From assembly GCA_002894305.1 (NCBI GenBank), contig PGEI01000002.1, forward strand, positions 1-64,000: a DNA stretch of 64,000 nucleotides, in the 5' to 3' direction. The notes under the pieces are model-generated. The model made no database searches, was not told the DNA's origin, and saw only the letters and a program-made list of their open reading frames with translations. This document shows positions 34,394 to 43,832 of the stretch, one piece after another (position 1 is the stretch's first letter; each line of letters begins with the position of its first letter). Made by a program: the position numbers and the translations under genes. This DNA is from Comamonadaceae bacterium CD01. GTDB lineage: Bacteria; Pseudomonadota; Gammaproteobacteria; Burkholderiales; Burkholderiaceae_C.

Positions 34394-35122
34394 CTACTGC
34401 GCCGCGTCGGCGTCCCGCGCCGCGTGGCCCATGCCGGCGCCGTGTCCCATACCGCCGCTGCCAGCCCCACCACCACCACCGCTGCCGCTGCCGCTGCCGC
34501 CACCGCTGCTGCCACCGCCACCTTTAGACCGGCCGGCAGCGCCCGCACCGCCACCTCGTCCTCCGGCCGTCGCGCCGCGCAACGGGCCTTGCTTGGGGAT
34601 GGGCAGGTCGGTGGGGATGGCGTCGAGTTCCAGCACTTCGCGGATGAAGCTGCGCAGCGAGACCACCAGCGCCGCGGTCTCGATCCGGCGCCCGGCTGCC
34701 ATGTCGTTGGCGGCCTGCACCGCCAGCCGCACCTGCTCGGCCGTGCCCAGCAGGATCACGTCCGAAAGCGCCGCCTCGACCGCGTCGCGGATGCGGCGCC
34801 GGCGTTCGGAGTTTTCTCCTTCATGTCCTGCGTCGTTCAGTACATCCGACACGTCTTGCGCCGCGGCGGCGCGCATGCGCAGGTCGCGCAGGTGGCTGGG
34901 GTCGACGGCCAGGTTGCCGGTGAACGAGCCGCCCAGCGTCTTGTAGGCGGCGATCAAGGTCTTGAGCCGCTCGTTGATCTGGCGGTTCTAGCGCTCGCGC
35001 TTTTGCTGCAGGCGCTGCATGACCAGCAGCCGCAGGCCTACGGCCACCAGGGTGACCAGTACCAGCCCCAGCAGCGTGGACAGCAGGCCCTGCCAGGAGC
35101 TGAAGTCGATCATGTTGCGCAT
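34394..35122 (-). pseudogene. Conserved membrane-anchored protein interrupted by an in-frame amber codon
   Basis: A 242-codon frame in which codon 45 (34988-34990) is TAG. The first part (44 residues from the ATG at 35122) is a single membrane helix followed by MQRLQQKRER. The second part, read in the same frame, begins NRQINERLKTLIAAYKTLGG and continues to a Gly/Ser-rich tail ending at 34394. The junction KRER*NRQINERLKTL reads as one continuous charged helix, and homologues I recall from related bacteria have this as an unbroken protein with Gln or Glu at the stop. It is therefore a nonsense-mutated gene, a sequencing error, or a readthrough case. A TTG at 34957 could restart the second part. 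Function unknown. Confidence 0.75.
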
Positions 35123-35248
35123 GGGCGCCCAGCGTAGCAGAGGCCGCGTGCGCGGGCCTGGGCGCGCGTGCGGCTTTTCTGGTCTACTTCGGGGTTTCCC
35201 CGGGCGGCGCCGATGGTGCGCGCCGCCGCGGCGCAACCCCCATCGTCT

Positions 35249-36145
35249 ATGCAACCCGGCATCGTCTATGCGGCTCTGGCCTTTGTCGGCTGGGGCCTCT
35301 TCCCCGTGTATTTCCGCCAGCTCGAGCAGGTGCCCGCGCTGGAGATCATCATGCACCGCACGCTGTGGTCCATGCTGTTCGTCGCGCTGCTGCTGCTCGT
35401 GCGCCGGCGCTGGGAGTGGCTGGCGCAGTTGCGCCAGAACCCGCGCACGGTGGGGGTGTTTGCGCTGTCGGCGCTGCTGCTGTCGGGCAATTGGCTGATC
35501 TATGTCTGGGCCGTGAACAACGGCCATGTGGTCGACGCCAGCCTGGGCTATTTCATCCAGCCGCTGCTCAACGTGGCGCTGGGCACGGTCTTTCTGCACG
35601 AGCGTCCGCGCAGCGGCCAGTGGGCCGCGGTGGCGCTGGCGGCGGCGGGCGTGGCCTGGTTGACCTGGCAGGCCGGGCATCTGCCGTGGATCGGCCTGTC
35701 GCTGGCGCTCACCTTCGGCATCTACGGCCTGATGCGCAAGGTGGCGGTGCTGGGCGCGCTGGAGGGGCTGGCGGTGGAGACCGCGCTGCTCACCCCGCTG
35801 GCGCTGGCGGCGCTGGCCTGGTGGGGTTGGCGCGGCGAGGCGGCCTGGGTGCATGCCGACGCGCCGCTGTGGGGCTGGTTGCTGGCGGCCGGGCCATTCA
35901 CCGCCATTCCGCTGCTGCTGTTTGCCGCCGGGGCGCGGCGCATCACGCTGACGACGCTGGGTGTGTTGCAGTACATCGGCCCCACGCTGCAGTTCATGCT
36001 GGGCGTGTGGCTGTACGGCGAATCGCTCACGCCGGCGCGCCTGATTGGCTTCGTGCTGATCTGGGCGGCGCTGGTGCTGTTCACGCTCGAAGGTGCGTGG
36101 CGGCAGCGGCGCGGCGCCTCGCGCGTGGCGCGCACGCCAGCATAG
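35249..36145 (+). CDS. rarD: EamA-family transporter RarD
   Basis: A 298-residue integral membrane protein with ten predicted helices. Family marks are GIVYAALAFVGWGLFPVYFR at the N-terminus, EIIMHRTLWS near 32-41 and GNWLIYVWAVNNGHVVDASLGYFIQPLL. RarD-type proteins belong to the drug/metabolite transporter superfamily; the natural substrate is unknown. The ATG at 35249 gives the usual RarD N-terminus. A weak stem (CCCGC/GCGGG, 36156-36173) after the stop may end the transcript against the convergent DedA-like gene. Confidence 0.88.
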   Translation: MQPGIVYAALAFVGWGLFPVYFRQLEQVPALEIIMHRTLWSMLFVALLLLVRRRWEWLAQLRQNPRTVGVFALSALLLSGNWLIYVWAVNNGHVVDASLGYFIQPLLNVALGTVFLHERPRSGQWAAVALAAAGVAWLTWQAGHLPWIGLSLALTFGIYGLMRKVAVLGALEGLAVETALLTPLALAALAWWGWRGEAAWVHADAPLWGWLLAAGPFTAIPLLLFAAGARRITLTTLGVLQYIGPTLQFMLGVWLYGESLTPARLIGFVLIWAALVLFTLEGAWRQRRGASRVARTPA

Positions 36146-36196
36146 TGTGTCCAGCCCCGCTTTGGATTGCGGGCCTGTTTTGCACCATTGTGTTGG

Positions 36197-36721
36197 TCAG
36201 GCGCTGCTTGCCAGGCGCAGCAGCGCCCAGGTCATCACCAGATAGCGGCCAAGCTTGCCGACTGCCATGTAGGCCAGGCAAGGCCAGAACGGCAGACGTA
36301 GCCAGCCGGCCACGGCGCACAGCGGGTCGCCGACGACGGGCAGCCAGGACAGCAGACAGGCGCGTGCGCCCCAGCGGCGCAGCCAGATGCGCGCGCGCCG
36401 CTGGTGGCGTGACAGTGGCCGCGTGGCAGCCGGCGGGCTTGCGCCCTCGCCGCCGCGGCGCAGGCGGCGTGCTGCGTCCCAGGCGCGGTGGGCGCCGCGG
36501 CCCATCCACCAGCTGATGGCGCCGCCCAGCGTGTTGCCCAGCGTGGCCACGGCAATGGCGGGCCAGAACAGTTCTGGGTTGAGCTTGACCAGGCCGAACA
36601 CCGCCGGCTCCGAGCCCAGCGGCAGCAGCGTGGCCGACACCAGCGCGATGACGAACACCGCGCCCAGGCCGATCTCCGGCAGCGCCAGCCAGTGCAGCAG
36701 TTGATCGATCCATGCTTGCAT
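36197..36721 (-). CDS. YqaA-like (DedA/SNARE-associated) membrane protein
   Basis: A 174-residue membrane protein with about five hydrophobic segments. FVIALVSATLLPLGSEPAVFGLV (23-45) and ATLGNTLGGAISWWMGRG (62-79) match the YqaA subgroup of the VTT/DedA family, and WLPVVGDPLCAVAGWLRLP contains the family's conserved GDP-like turn. DedA relatives help to flip lipids or maintain membrane potential; no role is proven for YqaA. A linker of about 30 residues (RRLRRGGEGASPPAATRPLS) between the two halves is longer than usual. Divergent from dusB. Confidence 0.82.
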   Translation of the reverse strand: MQAWIDQLLHWLALPEIGLGAVFVIALVSATLLPLGSEPAVFGLVKLNPELFWPAIAVATLGNTLGGAISWWMGRGAHRAWDAARRLRRGGEGASPPAATRPLSRHQRRARIWLRRWGARACLLSWLPVVGDPLCAVAGWLRLPFWPCLAYMAVGKLGRYLVMTWALLRLASSA

Positions 36722-36830
36722 GGGTGCGAGTGTAGGCGGGCGGCAGCGCACATTTCGGCTGCTGAAATTTTGGGCAGGTACAATCGCCGCTCTTTCGCGC
36801 CAGCGCCTCGCCTTCTGAATTCCATCCCCC

Positions 36831-37892
36831 ATGTCCGCCTTGCACATCGGCCCGTTCGCCCTGGCCAACCGCCTGTTTGTCGCGCCGATGGCAGGCGTGA
36901 CCGACCGGCCGTTTCGCCGCCTGTGCAAGCAGCTGGGCGCGGGCTACGCGGTCAGCGAGATGGTGACCTCGCGCCGCGACCTGTGGGACAGCCTCAAGAG
37001 CAGCCGCCGCGCCAACCACGACGGCGAGGCGGGGCCGATTGCGGTGCAGATTGCCGGAACCGACGCGGCGATGATGGCCGAGGCCGCGGTCTACAACGTC
37101 GAGCGCGGCGCGCAGATCATCGACATCAACATGGGTTGCCCGGCCAAGAAGGTCTGCAACAAATGGGCCGGCTCGGCGCTGATGCAGAACGAGGCGCTGG
37201 CCGGCGGGATCGCCGCCGCCGTCGTTGCTGCCTGCGCTCCGCTGGGCGTGCCGGTGACGCTGAAGATGCGCACCGGCTGGTGCGATGCACACAAGAACGC
37301 GGTGGCGCTGGCACGGCGCTTTGAAGACGCGGGCGTGCAGATGCTGACGGTGCACGGGCGCACGCGCGAGCAGGGCTACCGCGGCCAGGCCGAGTACGAC
37401 ACGATTGCCGCGGTGAAGGCCGCGGTGGGCGTGCCGGTCGTGGCCAACGGCGACATTGACAGCCCTGAAAAAGCGCGCCAGGTGCTGGCCGCCACTGGCG
37501 CCGACGCGCTGATGATCGGCCGTGCCGCGCAGGGACGGCCCTGGATTTTTCGCGAGATCGCGCACTACCTGGCGACCGGCCAGCACCTGGCGCCGCCGCT
37601 GGTGGCCGAGGTGCGCCGCCTGCTGCTCGACCACCTGCAGGATCACTGCCAGCTGTATGGCGAGTACATCGGCGTGCGCAGCGCGCGCAAGCACATCGCC
37701 TGGTATGTGCACGGCCTGCCTGGCGGCGACGTGCTGCGCCGGCGCATCAACGTGGAGCAGGGCGCCGCCGAGCAGCACCAGGCCGTTGCGGACTATTTCG
37801 ATCAGCTGGCGCAGCGCATGGATCGCCTGCCCGCGCCTGCCGCCGCGGCAGGCGCGGGCACGGCACTACCCGCAGAGGAATTGGGCGCATGA
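36831..37892 (+). CDS. dusB: tRNA-dihydrouridine synthase DusB
   Basis: A 353-residue FMN enzyme that reduces U17 and neighbours of the tRNA D-loop. The TIM-barrel start is FVAPMAGVTDRPFR (16-29), the catalytic Cys103 is in DINMGCPAKKVCNKWAGSAL, and FMN phosphate is bound by NGDI and DALMIGRAAQGRPWIF. A TACAAT -10-like hexamer at 36779-36784 lies about 46 bases upstream. The stop overlaps the fis start by four bases (ATGA), the classic dusB-fis arrangement. Confidence 0.95.
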   Translation: MSALHIGPFALANRLFVAPMAGVTDRPFRRLCKQLGAGYAVSEMVTSRRDLWDSLKSSRRANHDGEAGPIAVQIAGTDAAMMAEAAVYNVERGAQIIDINMGCPAKKVCNKWAGSALMQNEALAGGIAAAVVAACAPLGVPVTLKMRTGWCDAHKNAVALARRFEDAGVQMLTVHGRTREQGYRGQAEYDTIAAVKAAVGVPVVANGDIDSPEKARQVLAATGADALMIGRAAQGRPWIFREIAHYLATGQHLAPPLVAEVRRLLLDHLQDHCQLYGEYIGVRSARKHIAWYVHGLPGGDVLRRRINVEQGAAEQHQAVADYFDQLAQRMDRLPAPAAAAGAGTALPAEELGA

Positions 37893-38128
37893 GCGCAAAA
37901 GAGACCAATATCGAGGAGTGCGTGCGCCATAACCTGCTGCGCTACTTCGAGGATCTGGGCGGCGAAGCCCCCGACGGCATGTACGACATGCTGGTGCGCG
38001 TGGTCGAAAAACCGCTGCTGGAGGTGGTGATGCAGCAGGCCGGCGGCAACCAGTCGCGTGCCGCCGAGTGGCTGGGCCTGAACCGCAACACACTGCGTAA
38101 AAAATTGGTGCAGCACCGTTTGATTTGA
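37889..38128 (+). CDS. fis: DNA-binding protein Fis
   Basis: A 79-residue nucleoid-associated protein, shorter than E. coli Fis (98) because it lacks part of the N-terminal beta-hairpin region. The C-terminal helix-turn-helix (QAGGNQSRAAEWLGLNRNTLRKKL, split here over residues about 50-73) is strongly conserved. Fis bends DNA and activates rRNA, recombination and other promoters. It is translationally coupled to dusB and probably autoregulated through the dusB promoter, as in enterics. Confidence 0.93.
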   Translation: MSAKETNIEECVRHNLLRYFEDLGGEAPDGMYDMLVRVVEKPLLEVVMQQAGGNQSRAAEWLGLNRNTLRKKLVQHRLI

Positions 38129-38162
38129 CCGCCGCCCGCGGGTGCGCCGCGCCGGGTGTCGC

Positions 38163-38180
38163 CCCGCGGCCTGCCGCGGG
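38163..38180 (+). terminator. Possible attenuating hairpin between fis and purH
   Basis: CCCGCGG (38163-38169) and CCGCGGG (38174-38180) make a perfect 7-bp stem with a 4-base loop, 35 bases after the fis stop. Only a short TTTT occurs 9 bases later, so it may be a weak terminator or an mRNA stabiliser instead. Confidence 0.35.
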
Positions 38181-38216
38181 CCGCAATCGTTTTGAAACTT
38201 GAAGGCCGAGATTGCC

Positions 38217-39827
38217 ATGACTGCCATGAATGCATTGATTTCCGTCTCCGACAAGAGCGGCATCGTCGACTTTGCCCGCGCGCTGCACGCGCTGGGCGTG
38301 CGCCTGCTGTCTACCGGCGGCACCGCCCAGCTGCTGGCCAAGGAGGGTCTGCCCGTTACCGAGGTGGCCGAGGTCACACAGTTCCCCGAGATGCTCGACG
38401 GACGCGTCAAGACGCTGCACCCCAAGATCCATGGCGGCCTGCTCGCGCGCCGCGACCTGCCGGCGCACATGGCTGCGTTGGCCGAGCACGGCATCGACAC
38501 CATCGACCTGCTGGTCGTCAACCTCTACCCCTTCGAGGCCACCGTGGCCAAGGCCGGCTGCACGCTGGCCGACGCCATCGAGAACATCGACATCGGCGGC
38601 CCGGCCATGGTGAGGAGCGCCGCCAAGAACTGGAAGGACGTGGGCGTCGTGACGGCTGCCGACCAGTACGACGCGGTGCTGGCCGAGCTGAAGGCGCACG
38701 GCAAGCTGAGTGACAAGCTGCGCTTTGCGCTGTCGGTGGCCGCATTCAACCGCGTTGCACAGTACGACGGCGCGATCAGCGACTACCTCTCTTCCGTGCA
38801 GTTCGAGGCCGAGAAACTCTCCGAGGCCTACGTACCCGAGCGCAGCCTGTTCCCCGGCCAGAGCAACGGCCATTTCATCAAGGTGCAGGATCTGCGCTAC
38901 GGCGAGAACAGCCACCAGAGCGCCGCCTGGTACCGCGACCTGTATCCCGCGCCCGGCTCGATTGCCACCGGTGTGCAGTTGCAGGGCAAGGAACTGTCCT
39001 ACAACAACATCGCCGACGCCGACGCCGCCTGGGAATGCGTCAAGAGCTTCAAGCTGCCCGCCTGCGTCATCGTCAAGCACGCCAATCCCTGCGGCGTGGC
39101 CGTGGGCACGAATGCGCTGGAGGCCTACGGCAAGGCCTTCCAGACCGACCCGACCAGCGCCTTTGGCGGCATCATCGCGCTGAATCGCGCGGTCGACGGC
39201 GCGGCGGCGCAGCAGATTTCCAAACAGTTCGTCGAGGTGCTGATGGCGCCCGACTTCACGCCCGAGGCGCTGGAGGTCTTCAAGGCCAAGGCCAACGTGC
39301 GCCTGATGAAGATCACGCTGCCGGCCACCGGCGGCGAAACGCCGTGGGCGCAGGGCCGCAACGCCATCGACGCCAAGCGCGTGGGCTCGGGCCTGCTCCT
39401 GCAGACGGCCGACAACCATGAGCTGCAACTGCCCGACCTGAAGGTGGTCACCACGTTGCAACCCACGCAGGAGCAGGTGCAGGACCTGATGTTCGCCTGG
39501 AAGGTCGCCAAGTACGTCAAGAGCAACGCCATCGTGTTCTGCAAGGGCGGCATGACCATGGGCGTGGGCGCGGGCCAGATGAGCCGGCTCGATTCGGCGC
39601 GCATCGCCAGCATCAAGGCCCAGGCCGCGGGCCTGAGCCTGCAGGGCACGGTGGTCGCGAGCGACGCCTTCTTCCCCTTCCGCGACGGCCTGGACGTGGT
39701 CGTCGATGCCGGCGCGACCTGCATCGCCCAGCCGGGCGGCTCGATGCGCGACCAGGAGGTCATCGACGCTGCCAACGAGCGCGGCGTGGCCATGGTCTTT
39801 ACCGGCGTGCGCCACTTCCGCCACTGA
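38217..39827 (+). CDS. purH: Bifunctional AICAR formyltransferase/IMP cyclohydrolase
   Basis: A 536-residue enzyme for the last two steps of purine synthesis. The N-terminal cyclohydrolase (MGS-like) domain covers about 1-200 ([48 protein letters not shown]), and the formyltransferase domain covers about 205-536 ([24 protein letters not shown]-like stretch with its catalytic Lys-His, ending [10 protein letters not shown]). Two starts are possible: ATG at 38217 or nine bases later (MNALISVSD). Follows dusB-fis on the same strand with an 88-base gap. Confidence 0.96.
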   Translation: MTAMNALISVSDKSGIVDFARALHALGVRLLSTGGTAQLLAKEGLPVTEVAEVTQFPEMLDGRVKTLHPKIHGGLLARRDLPAHMAALAEHGIDTIDLLVVNLYPFEATVAKAGCTLADAIENIDIGGPAMVRSAAKNWKDVGVVTAADQYDAVLAELKAHGKLSDKLRFALSVAAFNRVAQYDGAISDYLSSVQFEAEKLSEAYVPERSLFPGQSNGHFIKVQDLRYGENSHQSAAWYRDLYPAPGSIATGVQLQGKELSYNNIADADAAWECVKSFKLPACVIVKHANPCGVAVGTNALEAYGKAFQTDPTSAFGGIIALNRAVDGAAAQQISKQFVEVLMAPDFTPEALEVFKAKANVRLMKITLPATGGETPWAQGRNAIDAKRVGSGLLLQTADNHELQLPDLKVVTTLQPTQEQVQDLMFAWKVAKYVKSNAIVFCKGGMTMGVGAGQMSRLDSARIASIKAQAAGLSLQGTVVASDAFFPFRDGLDVVVDAGATCIAQPGGSMRDQEVIDAANERGVAMVFTGVRHFRH

Positions 39828-39856
39828 TACATCGCTGGATCGGTGCATGCGCACGT

Positions 39857-39887
39857 GAAAACGCCCGGCCTGCAGCCGGGCGTTTTT
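39857..39887. terminator. Bidirectional rho-independent terminator
   Basis: Arms AACGCCCGGC (39860-39869) and GCCGGGCGTT (39875-39884) form a perfect 10-bp stem with loop CTGCA. A-run (39858-39861) and T-run (39883-39887) flank it, so it serves both purH and the convergent hemL. Confidence 0.9.
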
Positions 39888-39925
39888 GATGGTGACGCGA
39901 ACCCGTCGCCGGGACAGCGCCAGCC

Positions 39926-41222
<1,297 letters not shown>

Positions 41223-41239
<17 letters not shown>

Positions 41240-42137
41240 CGCGGGTCAGGTCCAAAGAGGCAGAAGAAGAGGTGTCGTCGTCCGGGGCGTCGTCGCCTGG
41301 TTCGGCCCAGTACATGCGGTCGGGAATGGCGTGGCCCATGCCCAGGTGCAGCGCGGCGCCCAGGCTGGCGTCCAGGTAGGCCAGCGCTTCGGGCACTGCC
41401 TGCTCCAGCGAGCAGCCGCTGGCCAGCAGCGCGCACAGCGCGGCCGACAGCGTGTCGCCGCAGCCGATGAAGCGCCCCGGCAGCCGCGCCACCTTGTGGC
41501 TGGCGATCACCGTCTCGGCGCTGGCCAGCTGGTTGTCCAGCACCGCGTCGGGCTGGGGCATGCCGGTGACCAGCACATAGGGCGTGCCGTGCTGCTGCGC
41601 GGCGGCGGCCAGGTCGCGCGCGCTGGGGCTGCGCGCGCTGTCGTGCTGCGGCAACAGCCAGCGCCACAGCGTGCTGTGGTTTCCAACCAACACCGAGGCC
41701 AGCGGCAGCACCAGCTCGCTCATCGCGTCGTGGTAGTCGTCGATCTCCTCGGACGTGCACCAGGGCAGGTCGGGCATGTGCACGATCAGCGGCAGGCTGT
41801 CGTAGTCGCTGGCAATGGCTGCCACGGCCGCCAGGTTGTCGGTATTGGCGGCAAAGCCGAGCTTGATCGCGCGCACTGGCAGGTCTTCGAGCACGGCGGC
41901 CGCCTGCTCGGCCACCAGCTCGGCGCTCAGCGCGTGGTGGGCCAGCACGGCGCTGCTGTCGCGCACCAGAATGCCGGTGGCCACCGGCGCCGGGTAGCCG
42001 CCGATGGTGGCAATCGTGGTGATGTCGGCGGCCAGGCCGCCAGCGCCGCAGGGGTCGTTGGCGTTGAAGCTGAGCACGCACGCCGGCTGCAGGCCGCCGG
42101 GGGCCGCAAGAGGGGTCTCGCTGGGGGGAAGATTCAT
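41223..42137 (-). CDS. thiD: Hydroxymethylpyrimidine/phosphomethylpyrimidine kinase
   Basis: A 304-residue ribokinase-fold enzyme for the thiamin pyrimidine branch. [15 protein letters not shown] (25-39) is the ThiD substrate loop, and [14 protein letters not shown] has the catalytic aspartate and anion hole of the family (usual GTGDTFSAA, here GCGDTLSAA). The variant Cys in this motif is not expected to abolish activity but separates it from canonical ThiD. It has a 35-residue acidic C-terminal tail. It overlaps hemL by 17 bases and is divergent from pilG. Confidence 0.85.
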
Positions 42138-42358
42138 CGGGAGCGCCTGCGCAGCAGGGGGCTTGAAAGCCGCATGGGTGCCAAAACCGTTGGCTACAAT
42201 CGTTGCATTCTAAGTGCTTGCCCCTTAAGCTGGGTTGACGTAGCGGCTTTGCAGCGCTACGGCAAACGCGGCCAACCAGGGAGGGCGGCTATAAGGCGAC
42301 GCGAGGCATGCATTCGTGCGTGCAGACGTTGCGTGAAACCGGCAGGAGTGGCAATCAA

Positions 42359-42763
42359 TTGACAGCAACAACGACCGGCTCCACCTACAGGGTGCTCGTG
42401 GTGGACGACAGCAACACCATTCGGCGCAGCGCCGAGATTTTTCTCAAGCAGGGCGGCCACGAGGTGCTGCTGGCCGACGATGGCTTTGACGCGCTGTCCA
42501 AGGTCAACGACTACGCGCCGCAGCTGATCTTCTGCGACATCCTGATGCCCAAGCTCGACGGCTACCAGACGGTGGCCATCATCAAGCGCAACCCCCGTTT
42601 TGCCGATACACCGGTGGTGATGCTGTCCTCCAAGGACGGCGTGTTCGACAAGGCGCGCGGGCGCATGGTGGGCTGCCAGGAATACCTCACCAAACCATTT
42701 ACCAAAGACCAGCTGCTGCAGACGGTGCAGCAGTTTGGCCTGGCGCGACAAGGAGCGATGTGA
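42359..42763 (+). CDS. pilG: Twitching motility response regulator PilG
   Basis: A 134-residue single-domain receiver, phosphorylated by ChpA to promote pilus extension. RVLVVDDSNTIRRSAEIFLK is followed by the acceptor Asp60 in LIFCDILMPKLDGYQT and by Lys in YLTKPFTKDQ; the sequence is close to known PilG proteins. I favour the TTG at 42359 because AGGAG (42343-42347) lies about 11 bases upstream and homologues start with MTAT; an ATG at 42308 would add 17 residues. PilG and PilH are co-translated (one-base overlap TGATG). Confidence 0.9.
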   Translation: MTATTTGSTYRVLVVDDSNTIRRSAEIFLKQGGHEVLLADDGFDALSKVNDYAPQLIFCDILMPKLDGYQTVAIIKRNPRFADTPVVMLSSKDGVFDKARGRMVGCQEYLTKPFTKDQLLQTVQQFGLARQGAM

Positions 42764-43128
42764 TGCCGGTTCGCAAAGTGCTGGTGGTCGATGACTCCAG
42801 AACCGAATTGATGTACCTGACCGACCTGCTGCAGAAAAAAGGCATGCAGGTGCGCACCGCGCAGAATGCGCAGGAGGCGTTTGCGCGCCTGGCCGAGGAA
42901 AAGCCCGACCTGATCTTGATGGACGTGGTGATGCCGGGGCAGAACGGTTTCCAGCTCACCCGCACCATCGCGCGCGACCCGCAGTACGCCGACGTGCCCA
43001 TCATCATGTGCACCAGCAAAAATCAGGAGACCGACCGCGTCTGGGGCTTGCGCCAGGGCGCGCGCGACTACATCACCAAGCCCGTCGACCCGGCGCAGCT
43101 GCAAAGCAAGATCGAGGCGCTGGGCTGA
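42763..43128 (+). CDS. pilH: Twitching motility response regulator PilH
   Basis: A 121-residue receiver domain with acceptor Asp54 (ILMDVVMPGQNG) and Lys in YITKPVDP. In the Chp system PilH acts against PilG, as a phosphate sink or by promoting pilus retraction. The ATG at 42763 shares one base with the pilG stop and is preceded by AAGGAG at a spacing of 7; a GTG just before it is less likely. A 103-base gap before pilI contains no gene. Confidence 0.92.
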   Translation: MPVRKVLVVDDSRTELMYLTDLLQKKGMQVRTAQNAQEAFARLAEEKPDLILMDVVMPGQNGFQLTRTIARDPQYADVPIIMCTSKNQETDRVWGLRQGARDYITKPVDPAQLQSKIEALG

Positions 43129-43231
43129 ATGGCGCTCCAGGCGGCCCGCGGCCGCAACCCTTTCTCCATGCGCAGGCAGACCCGGGCGCCGGCCGCCAAG
43201 GCCTGCGCGGCAACCGCATAAAGCTCATCCC

Positions 43232-43759
43232 ATGGCCAACCGCACCGCATTGAAGGAGTTGCAGACCCGTCTCGCGGCGCGGCTGCAGGCCGCCCGCACC
43301 GAGGCGGTGTCCGTTGCATCCTGGCTGGCGCTGGAATGCGCCGGCCGCCACTGGCTGGTGCCGCTGGAGCAGGCCGGTGAAATCTTCGCCTGGACCGACG
43401 TGGTCGCCGTCCCCTACGCCCAGCCCTGGTTTCTGGGCGTTGCCAACCTGCGCGGTGCGCTGGTGGGCGTGATCGACCTGGCCCGCCTGCTGGATCTGCC
43501 CGCAGCGCGCAGCGAGCAGGCGCTGGCCGAGTCCCGCCTGCTGCAGCTGGGCGGCGCGCTGCAGGTCAACGCCGCGTTGCTGGTCGACCGCCTGGCGGGG
43601 CTGCGCAGCGCGCAGGACTTTGCCGGCGAGCAGCCGCCCCCAGCCGGGCAGGCGGCCTATCTCGGCTCCATTCACACCGACGCGCAGGGCGTGCCCTGGC
43701 AGGTGATCGACATGCAGGCGCTGGCGGGCGATGCCCGCTTTCTGCGCATCGGGCTGTGA
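43232..43759 (+). CDS. pilI: CheW-like adaptor PilI
   Basis: A 175-residue CheW-domain protein that couples the receptor PilJ to the kinase ChpA. The CheW core is at about 30-170 ([42 protein letters not shown]). The N-terminal 25 residues form a charged helix. The spacing and order pilG-pilH-pilI-pilJ-chpA is the Chp cluster layout. It ends 73 bases before pilJ. Confidence 0.9.
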   Translation: MANRTALKELQTRLAARLQAARTEAVSVASWLALECAGRHWLVPLEQAGEIFAWTDVVAVPYAQPWFLGVANLRGALVGVIDLARLLDLPAARSEQALAESRLLQLGGALQVNAALLVDRLAGLRSAQDFAGEQPPPAGQAAYLGSIHTDAQGVPWQVIDMQALAGDARFLRIGL

Positions 43760-43832
43760 GAGTCCTCGCCACGGCCCGGCAGATGCGCAGACCGCGCTCC
43801 CGATAACCCCTTTCACCATTGCAAGGCCCACC

